Shown here piece after piece: positions 6,387 to 13,865 of a stretch of 14,178 bases of DNA. Source of the DNA: Desulfobacula sp. (GTDB taxonomy: Bacteria > Desulfobacterota > Desulfobacteria > Desulfobacterales > Desulfobacteraceae). The notes below the pieces were generated by a model that was given only the letters and a program-made list of their open reading frames with translations, had not been told where the DNA came from and ran no database searches. The stretch is taken from contig JAQICW010000304.1 of the NCBI GenBank assembly GCA_027858355.1, positions 1 to 14,178 of the forward strand. Reading direction: 5' to 3'. Position numbers and translations under genes: made by a program. Within the stretch, counting starts at the first letter, position 1, and the number at the start of each line of letters is the position of its first letter.

Positions 6387-8465
6387 CTATCTGGCTGTTT
6401 TCATGGCAGAAGACAACCTGGCATGGGTTAAGTCGTTGGGTGAGACGTTATCTTCTTTTTGCAGTTTTTTTTCAGATTCCCACAAGACCCCGTTCCATTT
6501 GCCATAAAAATAGGTGGCATGGTCTGTATTAGTTTTCTTCGGGGTCTGGGTCAAAAATATCATCTTTAGATCAGGCAGGTAAATAATTGCATTGGGGTCA
6601 GATTTGTATTGCCGGGTTTTAAGACAAAAATCCAGGAACATATAGGCCCCTGACCCGGGGTTGAATCCACCGACCTGAAAAAACAGTTCTTTTTTTACGG
6701 CAAGAAAATAGTCAACCATCTGGAAACTTCTTTCTTTTAATGCGCTGGGAAAGTTAAAATCCAGGTGCTGGTATGCACAAACCGGTGTGTGGTTATGATC
6801 CACCACCACGCCGGTATTGGCAATTTTGCCCTCTTTATCCGATATTCTTGCGCCAAAAATTTTGTTATCCCCATGGGTTGAAAATCCTTTGTCCAAAATC
6901 TTCAGCCATCCTTTGAGCGGGGCCAGATTTTTTTCAAGAAAGATTAAGTTTTCACCCGTTGCAGTTTCCAGTGCTTTGTTCATGACATCAATTTTGTTTT
7001 GGCCCCTGGCCACCGGGATTAATTTTATATCTCCTTCCAGGGAATCCAAAATCTCTTGCATGGGGGGGGATGAATTGTCTGGTACCAGGATCAGCGTTTC
7101 ATATCCATATCCATTTTGAGAATTAACTGCCACTGCCTCAAGCTGAGCCAGGAACAGATCAGGATTGTCCGGGACCTGAATAATAATGGACCATTTCTTT
7201 TCATAATCCTGTGGGATGATGGGGATCGGTATGGAGCGGGTTTTATTGGCCTGGATGGTTTTTTGAAATAGGGTGCAGACCTTGTTGATGACTGTTGTCG
7301 TATCTGTCAGTTCATTTTTAAGATATTGATTTATTTTTTCCTGATCCATAAGATTGGAAAAATCGGTCTTTTTTAACAGATACCCGGCAAATTCTTCCGC
7401 CTTCATTTTCAATGCTACCCCCTGATCAACAAAGGAGTGGGGTGCATTGGGGACATAGGCAAAATCCAGCTTGACCAGGGGTTTCCCAAAAGCTAAGGTT
7501 TCAAGACCCGTGGTGCTTTTTTGCCCTAGAACAACCACATCTGCCATGGATATCAGATCATAGGTGCTTTCCTGGGCATGGATGAAAAAGCTGTTGTTTT
7601 TAAATCGAGATGTAATTTCATGGGTCCATTTGTCAACCTGATTCTTTTTACAGGCCGGATGAAACTTAATAAAGATTTTTTGGTTATTATTTTCTGATAC
7701 AGCCTTGAAGATCGGTTTGAAAATATCTGTAACCGGCAGCTGGGCAGATAAGATTAGCAGGGTGATAAATTTTTTGGATATTTTGTATTGTTTTCGTTTT
7801 ATAGCCCGAATTTTTTTGTGGGTTTGATGGGCTATCTCCTTTGCAAGGTGGGTATTGCCAACTGGAATTATTTTAGATTCAGGCGCTTCAAAACTCACCA
7901 GTTTTTTTTTGATTCTTTTTCCCCAGACAAGATTGAGTGTGGAGTATTGTGCATGGCCTGAATAACCGAAATCAAGACCATAGGAGAGCCCTTCCTGCAG
8001 AGAGATAAACGGGATGTTTTCTTTTTTAGCCCAAAAGGCAAACATCTTACCCCATCTGTTGATTTCATGAAGGGCAAAGCATAGGTCTGGTTTTTCTTTT
8101 TTTAAAAGGTTTTTAAATCCCGTATATTCAGTAGCAGTTGAAAATAATGTCTTATCGGTTACAGTCACCGGTAGTATGCCTAAAAGAAAATCATTTTGCA
8201 AAGATCCTGAAAAGGCTGCTACTAAAAGATGATAGTTTTTCAGGATTTCATCATGGTCTTTTGCCGTGACAAAATCAAAGATATGAGAGTAAGTAAGTCC
8301 CAACTCAATTGCTGTGATTTCCTGGGATCTCTCTGCCTGGCCCACAATATATTTAATGGTTGCCCCTTTGGATTTAAGGTTTTCCATGACAGGCGTGATA
8401 AATCGAGTATGGTGCTGCAAAGCAATGTACGCAATGATTTTTTTATTTTTCCAGAAATCAGTCAT
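6387..8465 (-). CDS. Two-part glycosyltransferase: GT-B-like N-terminal half and GT2-like C-terminal half
   Basis: A 692-aa protein. Residues 1-405 look like a GT-B enzyme of the capsule/polysialyltransferase or CDP-glycerol-transferase type: ISLQEGLSYG (154-163), a nucleotide-site-like KFHPA (267-271) and ADVVVLGQKSTTGLETLAFGKP (starting at 308). Residues 424-640 look like a GT2 (GT-A) domain: WSIIIQVPDNPDLF, NKALETATGENLIFL (496-510), GWL (519-521), VDYFLAVKKELFFQVGGF (starting at 584) and LDFCLK (611-616). The position where GT2 enzymes normally carry DxD reads EKN (511-513), so the second domain may be inactive or divergent. There is no signal peptide or transmembrane segment, so it should be cytoplasmic. 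Its ATG shares one base with the previous gene's TAA (TAATG coupling). It is a candidate NulO or polysaccharide transferase; acceptor and donor cannot be told from sequence. Confidence 0.72.
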   Translation of the reverse strand: MTDFWKNKKIIAYIALQHHTRFITPVMENLKSKGATIKYIVGQAERSQEITAIELGLTYSHIFDFVTAKDHDEILKNYHLLVAAFSGSLQNDFLLGILPVTVTDKTLFSTATEYTGFKNLLKKEKPDLCFALHEINRWGKMFAFWAKKENIPFISLQEGLSYGLDFGYSGHAQYSTLNLVWGKRIKKKLVSFEAPESKIIPVGNTHLAKEIAHQTHKKIRAIKRKQYKISKKFITLLILSAQLPVTDIFKPIFKAVSENNNQKIFIKFHPACKKNQVDKWTHEITSRFKNNSFFIHAQESTYDLISMADVVVLGQKSTTGLETLAFGKPLVKLDFAYVPNAPHSFVDQGVALKMKAEEFAGYLLKKTDFSNLMDQEKINQYLKNELTDTTTVINKVCTLFQKTIQANKTRSIPIPIIPQDYEKKWSIIIQVPDNPDLFLAQLEAVAVNSQNGYGYETLILVPDNSSPPMQEILDSLEGDIKLIPVARGQNKIDVMNKALETATGENLIFLEKNLAPLKGWLKILDKGFSTHGDNKIFGARISDKEGKIANTGVVVDHNHTPVCAYQHLDFNFPSALKERSFQMVDYFLAVKKELFFQVGGFNPGSGAYMFLDFCLKTRQYKSDPNAIIYLPDLKMIFLTQTPKKTNTDHATYFYGKWNGVLWESEKKLQKEDNVSPNDLTHARLSSAMKTAR

Positions 8466-9673
8466 TATTTGTTTGTCTTTGCTAATTGCATGAAAATTGT
8501 CCCAAACTCCATTTTTTTCGCCTTAAGTGCAATTATATCCCTGATGGCTTCTTTCAGGCATTGAGCAGTATTTATGCGGCGTTTAAATCCATTGGTTATT
8601 TCTGGAAGCATGGGTTCGAATATAATGGAAGGAATATTTTTTTCCTGGGCAATTATGGTCTGAAAACATGAACTGCAGGCAACAAGACTGTCTGCCATCA
8701 TCATTTCCCATGGTGAATTCAAATTGTGGAAAGCGTATGAGGCAAATTGATCTAATTCTTTTTTATAGATAATTTCAACCATTTGCTTTTGGGTGTGAGC
8801 ACCCCTCACCTGGTCTTCTCCATAACTGAACATAAGGTGGAGTTTTTTCCCCATGGGTGAAATTATTCGCAGCATTTCCTGGTATTCATAGATCATGGCC
8901 ACATTGTGAGGAATGTATAATATAGTTCTTGAATATGGTATTTTTTGGGTGGATTGATAATGGTAAGATGCCTTTGCTCCGTTAAGATTAAAGTCAGTGG
9001 ATACGGATGAAAATATGGATGCTTCATACAAGGGCAGTAGCCATATATTATTATGGGGCAAGATTTTTTTTAAATGGTCATGACTTTCCCAGGACCTTGT
9101 GATTACCCCGTCAGGCAGGGATGCTGCCAGGGTCCACCTGGTGTCAAGGGGCAGCAGTTCATAGCCGATAACCGGAATTTTATTTTGTCTTGCCCATATG
9201 ATAGCTGCATGGAATACCCGTTCTTCACTTTCTGAAGACCCTAAGGGAGTTGGAATTTGCAGGATTAATCCCTGGATATTGTCTGGATTTTCAATGGTAA
9301 GGTTGGTCTGGATGACATTGCCGCCCGCAAGATCGTCCAGCAGCAGCACATCGGTAAAAGAGAGTCCCTGGTTGAATTCTATTCCATCGAGTATTTCCCG
9401 CTTGGCAAGATATCCCCTGTAGGATTTATTTGCCGTGCGATTGGATACTTTGAAACAGACCGGGTTAAGATCTTTTATTTTATTCATAATATCAAAAGAT
9501 GTTTCAGGAACAATGAATGAAAGATCAATCAATCGTTCCATTCTGGTCTGGAGCAGTTTAAGAAATTCATTGATCATTGGGGTTATCTGGTTTGATTGAA
9601 TTAGCCAGACTATTTTTTTTGTTTTTTGTTTTTTTTCCATGTATTCGGCAGCACTATTAATTGTAGAGTTCAT
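8465..9673 (-). CDS. Uncharacterised protein with GT-B-like C-terminal region, first gene of the pse operon
   Basis: A 402-aa protein whose family I do not recognise with certainty. There are no transmembrane segments and no signal peptide. An N-terminal alpha/beta stretch (KKIVWLIQSNQITPMINEFL) and an internal LLLDDLAGGNVIQTN (111-125) are followed by GLILQIPTPLGSSESEERVF (135-154). The C-terminal part has ILYIPHN (251-257), LHLMFSYGED (278-287), ADSLVACSSCFQTIIAQEKN and PSIIFEP (348-354). That last order, a D followed by a small-residue loop and then a Pxi(I/F)EP strand, resembles the nucleotide-sugar end of GT-B glycosyltransferases. ATG 9673 has only a weak Shine-Dalgarno; ATG at codon 12 (MEKKQ) is an alternative. 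It is coupled to the 692-aa transferase by TAATG. Likely role: glycan transfer or modification in the same island (inferred). Confidence 0.55.
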   Translation of the reverse strand: MNSTINSAAEYMEKKQKTKKIVWLIQSNQITPMINEFLKLLQTRMERLIDLSFIVPETSFDIMNKIKDLNPVCFKVSNRTANKSYRGYLAKREILDGIEFNQGLSFTDVLLLDDLAGGNVIQTNLTIENPDNIQGLILQIPTPLGSSESEERVFHAAIIWARQNKIPVIGYELLPLDTRWTLAASLPDGVITRSWESHDHLKKILPHNNIWLLPLYEASIFSSVSTDFNLNGAKASYHYQSTQKIPYSRTILYIPHNVAMIYEYQEMLRIISPMGKKLHLMFSYGEDQVRGAHTQKQMVEIIYKKELDQFASYAFHNLNSPWEMMMADSLVACSSCFQTIIAQEKNIPSIIFEPMLPEITNGFKRRINTAQCLKEAIRDIIALKAKKMEFGTIFMQLAKTNK

Positions 9674-9973
9674 TTTTTAAGATTCAGCAAAAAAATATAT
9701 CATTTGGATATATTTTTGCATAGAGAGTAGATAAAGAAAAGTAAACTTTTTGATAAAATTTGATGATGATATTATAAGGCATATTATGTCGGACATTTTG
9801 CACGCTGGTTAACAGCAGTGGATTAGCGGGAAAAAATATCTGAAAATTGTAATTGAATATGGCTTGAATCGTGTGCCGGTATAAATTATATTGCTTATCC
9901 TTTGCTGGCATGGGAGCTTATGGGGCCTGGAATAATGGCCTTTTATTTGTGATGAGAGTAAAGGAAATGCCAA
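9674..9973. other. Divergent intergenic region between the minus-strand pse operon and the plus-strand operon
   Basis: A 300-bp AT-rich spacer between divergent operons. For the plus operon there is a candidate promoter at 9864-9892. For the minus operon there is a perfect TATAAT (minus strand, 9776-9771) about 98 nt before the ATG, but the bases 17 bp further out give no recognisable -35 (AAAATG). I found no convincing sigma54 box, operator or riboswitch. An open minus frame at 9684-9911 (75 codons) has biased, low-complexity composition and no clear ribosome site, and is not called. Confidence 0.6.
9864..9892 (+). promoter_or_regulatory. Candidate sigma70-type promoter of the aminotransferase-cytidylyltransferase operon
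   Basis: TTGAAT (9864-9869, 4/6) and TATATT (9887-9892, 5/6) are separated by 17 bp. The predicted start lies near 9899, leaving a leader of about 75 nt before ATG 9974. Support is only consensus similarity and spacing. Confidence 0.35.
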
Positions 9974-11260
9974 ATGAAATTTAACAAATCTCTATCCCTG
10001 CTAAAGGAGGCAAAAGAATTGATTCCATCGGCAGCCCAGACCTATAGTAAAAGTTATCAATGTTTTTGCGAGGGTGCGGCTCCGGCTTTTCTGGAAAAGG
10101 GTGAAGGTTGCAGAGTGGTTGATATAGACGGGAATGTCTATCTTGATTTTTTGCTGGGATTGGGTCCTGTCACCATCGGGTACAATAACAAACGGGTGAA
10201 TAAGGCCATTACTGATCAGCTTGCAAAAGGAATCTCCTTTACCCAGCCCCATCCCATAGAAGTTAAGCTGGCCCGAAAAATTGTGGATATTGTGCCCTGC
10301 GCCCAGATGGTGAAGTTTGTGAAAAACGGATCTGATGCCACCACGGCTGCCATAAGGCTTGCAAGAGCTTTTACAAGAAGGGATTTGGTCCTTTGCTGCG
10401 GGTATCACGGATTCCATGACTGGTACGTCGGCATTACCTCCAATAACAAGGGAGTTCCAAAAAATGTCTCTGAACTGACCCGGGCCTTTCAGTACAATAA
10501 CCTGAAAAGTCTTGAAACATTATTTCAGGAGAATAAAGGAAGGGTTGCTGCCGTGATTATAGAGCCAATTTCCATTGAAAAGCCCCTTAAAGGGTTTCTT
10601 GAAAATATTTCCAGGCTTTGTGCTGAAAATGGTGCTGTTTTGATTTTTGATGAAGTTGTGACAGGTTTCAGGCTGGCCCTGGGAGGGGCTCAGGCCTATT
10701 ATGGTGTGGTGCCGGATTTGTGCTGCATGGGCAAGGGAATTGCCAACGGGATGCCCCTGTCTTTGATTGCAGGTAAAAAAGAAATCATGCAGATGATCGA
10801 TAAGGGGGCCTTTGTTTCCACCACCTTTGGCGGGGAAACCCTGTCCATTGCATCTGCCCTGGAAACCATACAGATCATGGAAGACGAAAATTATTTTGAG
10901 CACACCTGGGGGTTGGGGCGATTGTGGCTTGAAAATGTTGATAATATTATCAGGGAAAAAAAAGCGTCCCAATTTGTCAGGACAGCTGGATTGCCCCCTC
11001 ATTCAGGGGTGGTGTTCAATGACTTTGGCCCTGTGTCCTCAGAAGATTTCAAAACTCTTTTTATCCAGGAAATAATTTCTAACGGGATAATATCTCTGGG
11101 AATTAACAATTTTTGCCTGGCCCACACAAGATCAGATGTAGAACAATATACAAAAGCAGTTTCAGGGGCATTGGATGTCTGCATTAAGGCTTTAAAAAAA
11201 GGCAGTGCCGATTCTTTTTTTAAAGGAGGAAAATTTTTGTCTGTTTTCACCAGAAATTGA
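9974..11260 (+). CDS. Class III PLP aminotransferase, glutamate-1-semialdehyde aminomutase-like
   Basis: A 428-aa protein with the full class III aminotransferase layout: WP-less N-terminus, DIDGNVYLDFLLGLGP (50-65), VKNGSDATTAAIRLARA (116-132, the PLP phosphate loop), GYHGFHDW (143-150), IIEP (195-198), FDEVVTGFR (225-233, with D226 for the pyridine N) and CMGKGIANGMPLS (251-263, with K254 the expected Schiff-base lysine). STTFGGETLS (282-291) matches the GSA-aminomutase type. Glycosylation-island members of this family transaminate sugars or sugar acids. I infer such a role rather than tetrapyrrole synthesis, because the downstream genes are a CMP-sugar synthetase, an oxidoreductase and an acetyltransferase. 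Start chosen by AAGGAA 8 nt upstream. It is the first gene of the plus operon; 31 nt separate it from the neuB remnant. Confidence 0.85.
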   Translation: MKFNKSLSLLKEAKELIPSAAQTYSKSYQCFCEGAAPAFLEKGEGCRVVDIDGNVYLDFLLGLGPVTIGYNNKRVNKAITDQLAKGISFTQPHPIEVKLARKIVDIVPCAQMVKFVKNGSDATTAAIRLARAFTRRDLVLCCGYHGFHDWYVGITSNNKGVPKNVSELTRAFQYNNLKSLETLFQENKGRVAAVIIEPISIEKPLKGFLENISRLCAENGAVLIFDEVVTGFRLALGGAQAYYGVVPDLCCMGKGIANGMPLSLIAGKKEIMQMIDKGAFVSTTFGGETLSIASALETIQIMEDENYFEHTWGLGRLWLENVDNIIREKKASQFVRTAGLPPHSGVVFNDFGPVSSEDFKTLFIQEIISNGIISLGINNFCLAHTRSDVEQYTKAVSGALDVCIKALKKGSADSFFKGGKFLSVFTRN

Positions 11261-11291
11261 TAAAAATTGCAACTTTTATAAGGGAAATAAT

Positions 11292-11420
11292 ATGATGGTG
11301 CCACTTAAAAATAAAATTGATGGAGATAACTATGCGGTTTTTATTGTGTTTGAAGCAGGGCTTCTCCATGATGGCTTAACCTCGTGGAATGACCTGGGCT
11401 GGTGGGGGTATTTTGGATAA
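11292..11420 (+). pseudogene. Truncated neuB remnant (first ~31 codons), now a 42-codon ORF overlapping the cytidylyltransferase
   Basis: The ORF ATG 11292 to TAA 11420 begins MMVPLKNK and contains FIVFEAGLLHDGLTS. It aligns without gaps to the start of the NeuB at 2245 (FITFEAGATHDGLSS). In DNA, the distance from ATGATGG to TTTGAAGC is the same in both copies. The paired ATG is also conserved. Similarity stops after about codon 31; the remaining ~11 codons (WNDLGWWGYFG) have no NeuB equivalent, and some 320 codons of barrel and SAF domain are missing. A good ribosome site, AAGGGA 6 nt before the ATG, is retained. The TAA lies inside the start region of the next gene, so its translation could still couple to it. 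It cannot encode an active synthase; it might persist as a leader peptide. Confidence 0.72.
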
Positions 11421-12111
11421 GGCAAGAAATATTGCCGTTATTCCGGCAAGAGGGGGATCCAAAAGGCTTAAGAAAAAAAATATTCTTCCTTTTAATGGCA
11501 AACCCATGATCCATTATTCCATTGAAGCGGCGCTGGACAGCAATCTGTTTGACAAAGTAGTGGTTTCCAGTGAAGACAAAGACATCATAGACTGTGTTAA
11601 GTGTACAGGCTGTGAGATTGCCTTGAGAAAACCAGAACTTGCAACAGATACTGCCAGGGTAGTGGATGTGCTTAACGATCTGTTGCAGGGTTTTGCCCAA
11701 CGTGGTGAGCAGTATGACTACCTATGTTGTCTGTATGCAACTTCTCCGCTCAGGACCTTTAAGGATATTTCAGGGGCTTTTCATCTGATGACAGAAAAAG
11801 GAGCTGACTTTTGCCAGAGCGTGACTGATTACGAAACGTCTCCGTTTTTTGCATTTGATATGGATGAAAATTCAGTAATTAAAAGAAGGTGGCCTGATTT
11901 TGCCCTGCTGCCACCCCGCAAAAAACCTTTGGTAGTAGTGGATAACGGCTCCATATACTGGGCAAAGGTGCCTGCATTCCTTGGAACTTGTGAATTGCAC
12001 GGGGAACATACTCTGGGATATAAAATGCCCCGATCAAGGTCTGTGGATATTGATACTTTAACGGATTTTAAGCTGGCTGAATTTTATCTAAAGGAAATGG
12101 AGAATGCCTGA
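11389..12111 (+). CDS. neuA: CMP-nonulosonic acid cytidylyltransferase (NeuA/PseF/LegF family)
   Basis: A 240-aa protein that activates a NulO by transfer of CMP from CTP. Seen: the CTP-binding signature IAVIPARGGSKRLKKKNI (15-32), FNGKPMIHYSIEAAL (35-49), VVVSSEDKDI (57-66), ATDTARVVDVL (85-95), CCLYATSPLRT (113-123), DNGSIYWAK (185-193) and the metal-site-type VDIDTLTDF (219-227). YLCCLYATSP resembles PseF-type members, but the sugar specificity cannot be fixed, so the symbol is family-level. ATG 11389 has no clear Shine-Dalgarno and adds nine unusual residues. TTG 11413, preceded by GGTGGGGG, gives an N-terminus closer to the family norm and would be coupled to the remnant ORF ending at 11420. 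It overlaps the oxidoreductase by 8 nt. Confidence 0.85.
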   Translation: MTWAGGGILDKARNIAVIPARGGSKRLKKKNILPFNGKPMIHYSIEAALDSNLFDKVVVSSEDKDIIDCVKCTGCEIALRKPELATDTARVVDVLNDLLQGFAQRGEQYDYLCCLYATSPLRTFKDISGAFHLMTEKGADFCQSVTDYETSPFFAFDMDENSVIKRRWPDFALLPPRKKPLVVVDNGSIYWAKVPAFLGTCELHGEHTLGYKMPRSRSVDIDTLTDFKLAEFYLKEMENA

Positions 12112-13087
12112 AACGCTGCAGCGACATTTAATTGTGGGTCTCGGTTCCATCGGGAAAAGACATGCCGGGGTTTTGATAAAAAACGGGTGTGACATTGCAG
12201 GGGTGGATCCCTTTCCTGTAGGCAGTTATGATTTTCCAGTGTATACGTCTTTAGAAAAGGGATTTGATTTTAATCCGGATATGGTATGGCTCTGCTCACC
12301 AACCCAATGCCATGCAGATCAGGCAATAATTGTCATTGAAAAAGGGATTCACCTGTTTATTGAAAAACCTGTAGCCCATACACTGGAACATGCAGAAAAG
12401 ATTCTGGATTGTTATGAAAATCATGACAGAAAACAATTGGTGTGGGTGGGGTGCAACATGCGGTTTCATCCGGCGGTGATAAACCTGAAAGCATTTCTGG
12501 AAAAAGGCCTCATTGGGAAACCATTGATTTTAAGGCTTCATTTTTCCCACTGGCTTCCCAATATGAGGCCTGTAACCGATTATCGCACAACCTATGCTGT
12601 TGAAAAGGATGGGGGCGGCATTATCCTGGATGATATCCATGATATTGACCTGGCCCTTTTTTTTGCAGGGCCTGTAAAAAAAATGAACGGTATGTCTTTA
12701 AAGAGCGGATGCCTTGACATGGAAGCTGAAGACATTGCCTCTTTTAATCTGGTTCATGAAAATAATATATTTTCTCAGATCCATATGGATTTTTTACGAA
12801 AGGATAAGAGCCGGGGCATTGAAATTGTGGGAGAACAAGGAACCATGGAGTGGAAAAGCCTTGGTAAAAATCCTGAAATGGCAAAAATCAAATTGTACTC
12901 ACTTAAGGACAATAAATGCAGCACTCTTTTTAATAAGAAAATTGCAGACTTTGACCAATTGTTTTATGACCAGTTTAAATCCCTGGTGCAACGGTTTAAA
13001 GACAAAAAAAAGTTTGGTACTTCACTTTATGAATCATTTGGTGCGCTGAAAATTGCAAATAATTTAAAAGGGAAGGCCAATGAATGA
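12104..13087 (+). CDS. Gfo/Idh/MocA-family NAD(P)-dependent oxidoreductase
   Basis: A 327-aa protein, usual family length. The Rossmann fingerprint IVGLGSIGKRHAGVL (10-24) is at the N-terminus. WLCSPTQCHADQA (62-74) and FIEKPVAHT (85-93) follow, with K88 the conserved active-site lysine of the EKP motif. VGCNMRFHPA (115-124) and GGGIILDDIHDIDLALFFAG (170-189) contain the family's second catalytic region with H179-D180. Such enzymes oxidise or reduce a hydroxyl on a sugar or nucleotide sugar. A plausible job is producing a keto group for the aminotransferase two genes upstream (inferred). AAGGA lies about 8 nt before ATG 12104. The gene overlaps both neighbours by 8 nt, which indicates one operon with coupled translation. 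Confidence 0.87.
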   Translation: MPETLQRHLIVGLGSIGKRHAGVLIKNGCDIAGVDPFPVGSYDFPVYTSLEKGFDFNPDMVWLCSPTQCHADQAIIVIEKGIHLFIEKPVAHTLEHAEKILDCYENHDRKQLVWVGCNMRFHPAVINLKAFLEKGLIGKPLILRLHFSHWLPNMRPVTDYRTTYAVEKDGGGIILDDIHDIDLALFFAGPVKKMNGMSLKSGCLDMEAEDIASFNLVHENNIFSQIHMDFLRKDKSRGIEIVGEQGTMEWKSLGKNPEMAKIKLYSLKDNKCSTLFNKKIADFDQLFYDQFKSLVQRFKDKKKFGTSLYESFGALKIANNLKGKANE

Positions 13088-13628
13088 AATGACACGCTTT
13101 ATAGAAAATACCCATTTGTTTTTAAGGGGAGTTCAGCTTTCAGATGTAAATGCCAACTATTGTTCCTGGCTCAATGATCCTCAAATTACAAGGTTTCTGG
13201 AGGTTCGTCATTTTCCAGTATCACCTGAGGAAATTTTACGTTTTGTATCATCAATGGATGGTAACTATGATTACCTCTTTCTTGCCATTTGCCAGAAACC
13301 CGATGGAAAACATATTGGCAATATCAAGCTCGGCCCTATTAATCAGATTCACAGATTTGCAGAAATGAGTATTTTAATCGGAGATAAAACAGCTTGGAAA
13401 AAAGGCTTTGCATCAGAGTCTATCAAATTGTTGGCTAAGTTTGCCTTTGATACTCTGAACCTGAACCGACTATCAGCAGGTTTGTATGAAGGAAATACCG
13501 GTTCTTTTAAGGCTTTTGAAAAGGCTGGATTCAAACAAGAAGGGGTCTTCAGAAAAATGAGGTTTTATAAAGGAAGGTATGTGGACCAGATTATGATGGG
13601 ATTGCTCAGAGAAGATTTTGAAAAATAA
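13080..13628 (+). CDS. GNAT N-acetyltransferase, RimJ/RimL-like
   Basis: A 182-aa single-domain GNAT. Seen: LFLRGVQLSDVNANYCSWL (13-31), a common start in sugar-island acetyltransferases, then NDPQITRFLEVR. Next come HIGNIKLGPI, an acetyl-CoA motif region (ILIGDKTAWKKGFASESIKLL), the late motif NRLSAGLYEGNTGSFKAFEK and AGFKQEGVFRK. Relatives in NulO operons (PseH, LegH) acetylate an amino sugar. By position it would acetylate the amine installed by the class III aminotransferase (inferred). GGGAAGG lies about 6 nt before ATG 13080. It overlaps the oxidoreductase by 8 nt and is the last gene of the operon. I found no clear hairpin terminator in the 130 nt after it. Confidence 0.85.
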   Translation: MNEMTRFIENTHLFLRGVQLSDVNANYCSWLNDPQITRFLEVRHFPVSPEEILRFVSSMDGNYDYLFLAICQKPDGKHIGNIKLGPINQIHRFAEMSILIGDKTAWKKGFASESIKLLAKFAFDTLNLNRLSAGLYEGNTGSFKAFEKAGFKQEGVFRKMRFYKGRYVDQIMMGLLREDFEK

Positions 13629-13710
13629 ATATATAAAGGCCGAATCTTGCAATATTTAAATGGAAACTGACTGGCTATTTTAAAAAAATGACATAATCTT
13701 TAAAAAACTA

Positions 13711-13739
13711 TTGACAAAGACCGCTAAAACATATAAATT
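13711..13739 (+). promoter_or_regulatory. Sigma70-type promoter for the tRNA pair
   Basis: A perfect TTGACA (13711-13716) is followed after 17 bp by TAAATT (13734-13739). The overlapping TATAAA (13732-13737) would give a 15-bp spacer. It lies about 25 bp upstream of the first tRNA base, as expected for a strong stable-RNA promoter. Confidence 0.65.
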
Positions 13740-13763
13740 CGCTCTGTTTTTGGTACTGCCTCC

Positions 13764-13839
13764 GGGCCGTTAACTCAGTTGGCAGAGTATCTGCCTTTTA
13801 AGCAGAGAGTCGCTGGTTCGAGCCCAGCACGGCCCACCA
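13764..13839 (+). tRNA. tRNA-Lys (anticodon UUU)
   Basis: A 76-nt cloverleaf with encoded CCA. The acceptor stem GGGCCGT pairs with ACGGCCC, the discriminator is A13836, and CCA is at 13837-13839. The anticodon stem TCTGC/GCAGA encloses loop CTTTTAA with anticodon TTT at 13797-13799. The T arm CTGGTTCGAGCCCAG is intact. It is probably co-transcribed with the tRNA-Glu 26 nt downstream. Confidence 0.96.
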
Positions 13840-13865
13840 GCAAAGTGGTTTTCGAAAACACATGC

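Noticed and set aside
9684..9911. Minus-strand 75-codon ORF in the divergent spacer
   Set aside because: Atypical composition, no ribosome site and no recognisable motif; it covers the probable promoters of both operons.
9906..9920. TGGCATG upstream of the aminotransferase as a sigma54 -24 element
   Set aside because: The bases at the -12 position are TA rather than GC, so the required GG-N10-GC is broken.
9923..9946. GGCC...GGCC followed by TTTTATTT before the aminotransferase as an attenuator hairpin
   Set aside because: The stem is only 4 bp with a 9-nt loop, too weak to support a terminator or riboswitch call.
9974..11260. HemL (glutamate-1-semialdehyde aminomutase) for tetrapyrrole synthesis
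   Set aside because: The fold and motifs fit the wider family, but neighbours are all NulO-type sugar genes and the lysine loop (GKGIANGMPLS) differs from the usual HemL GKIIGGG.
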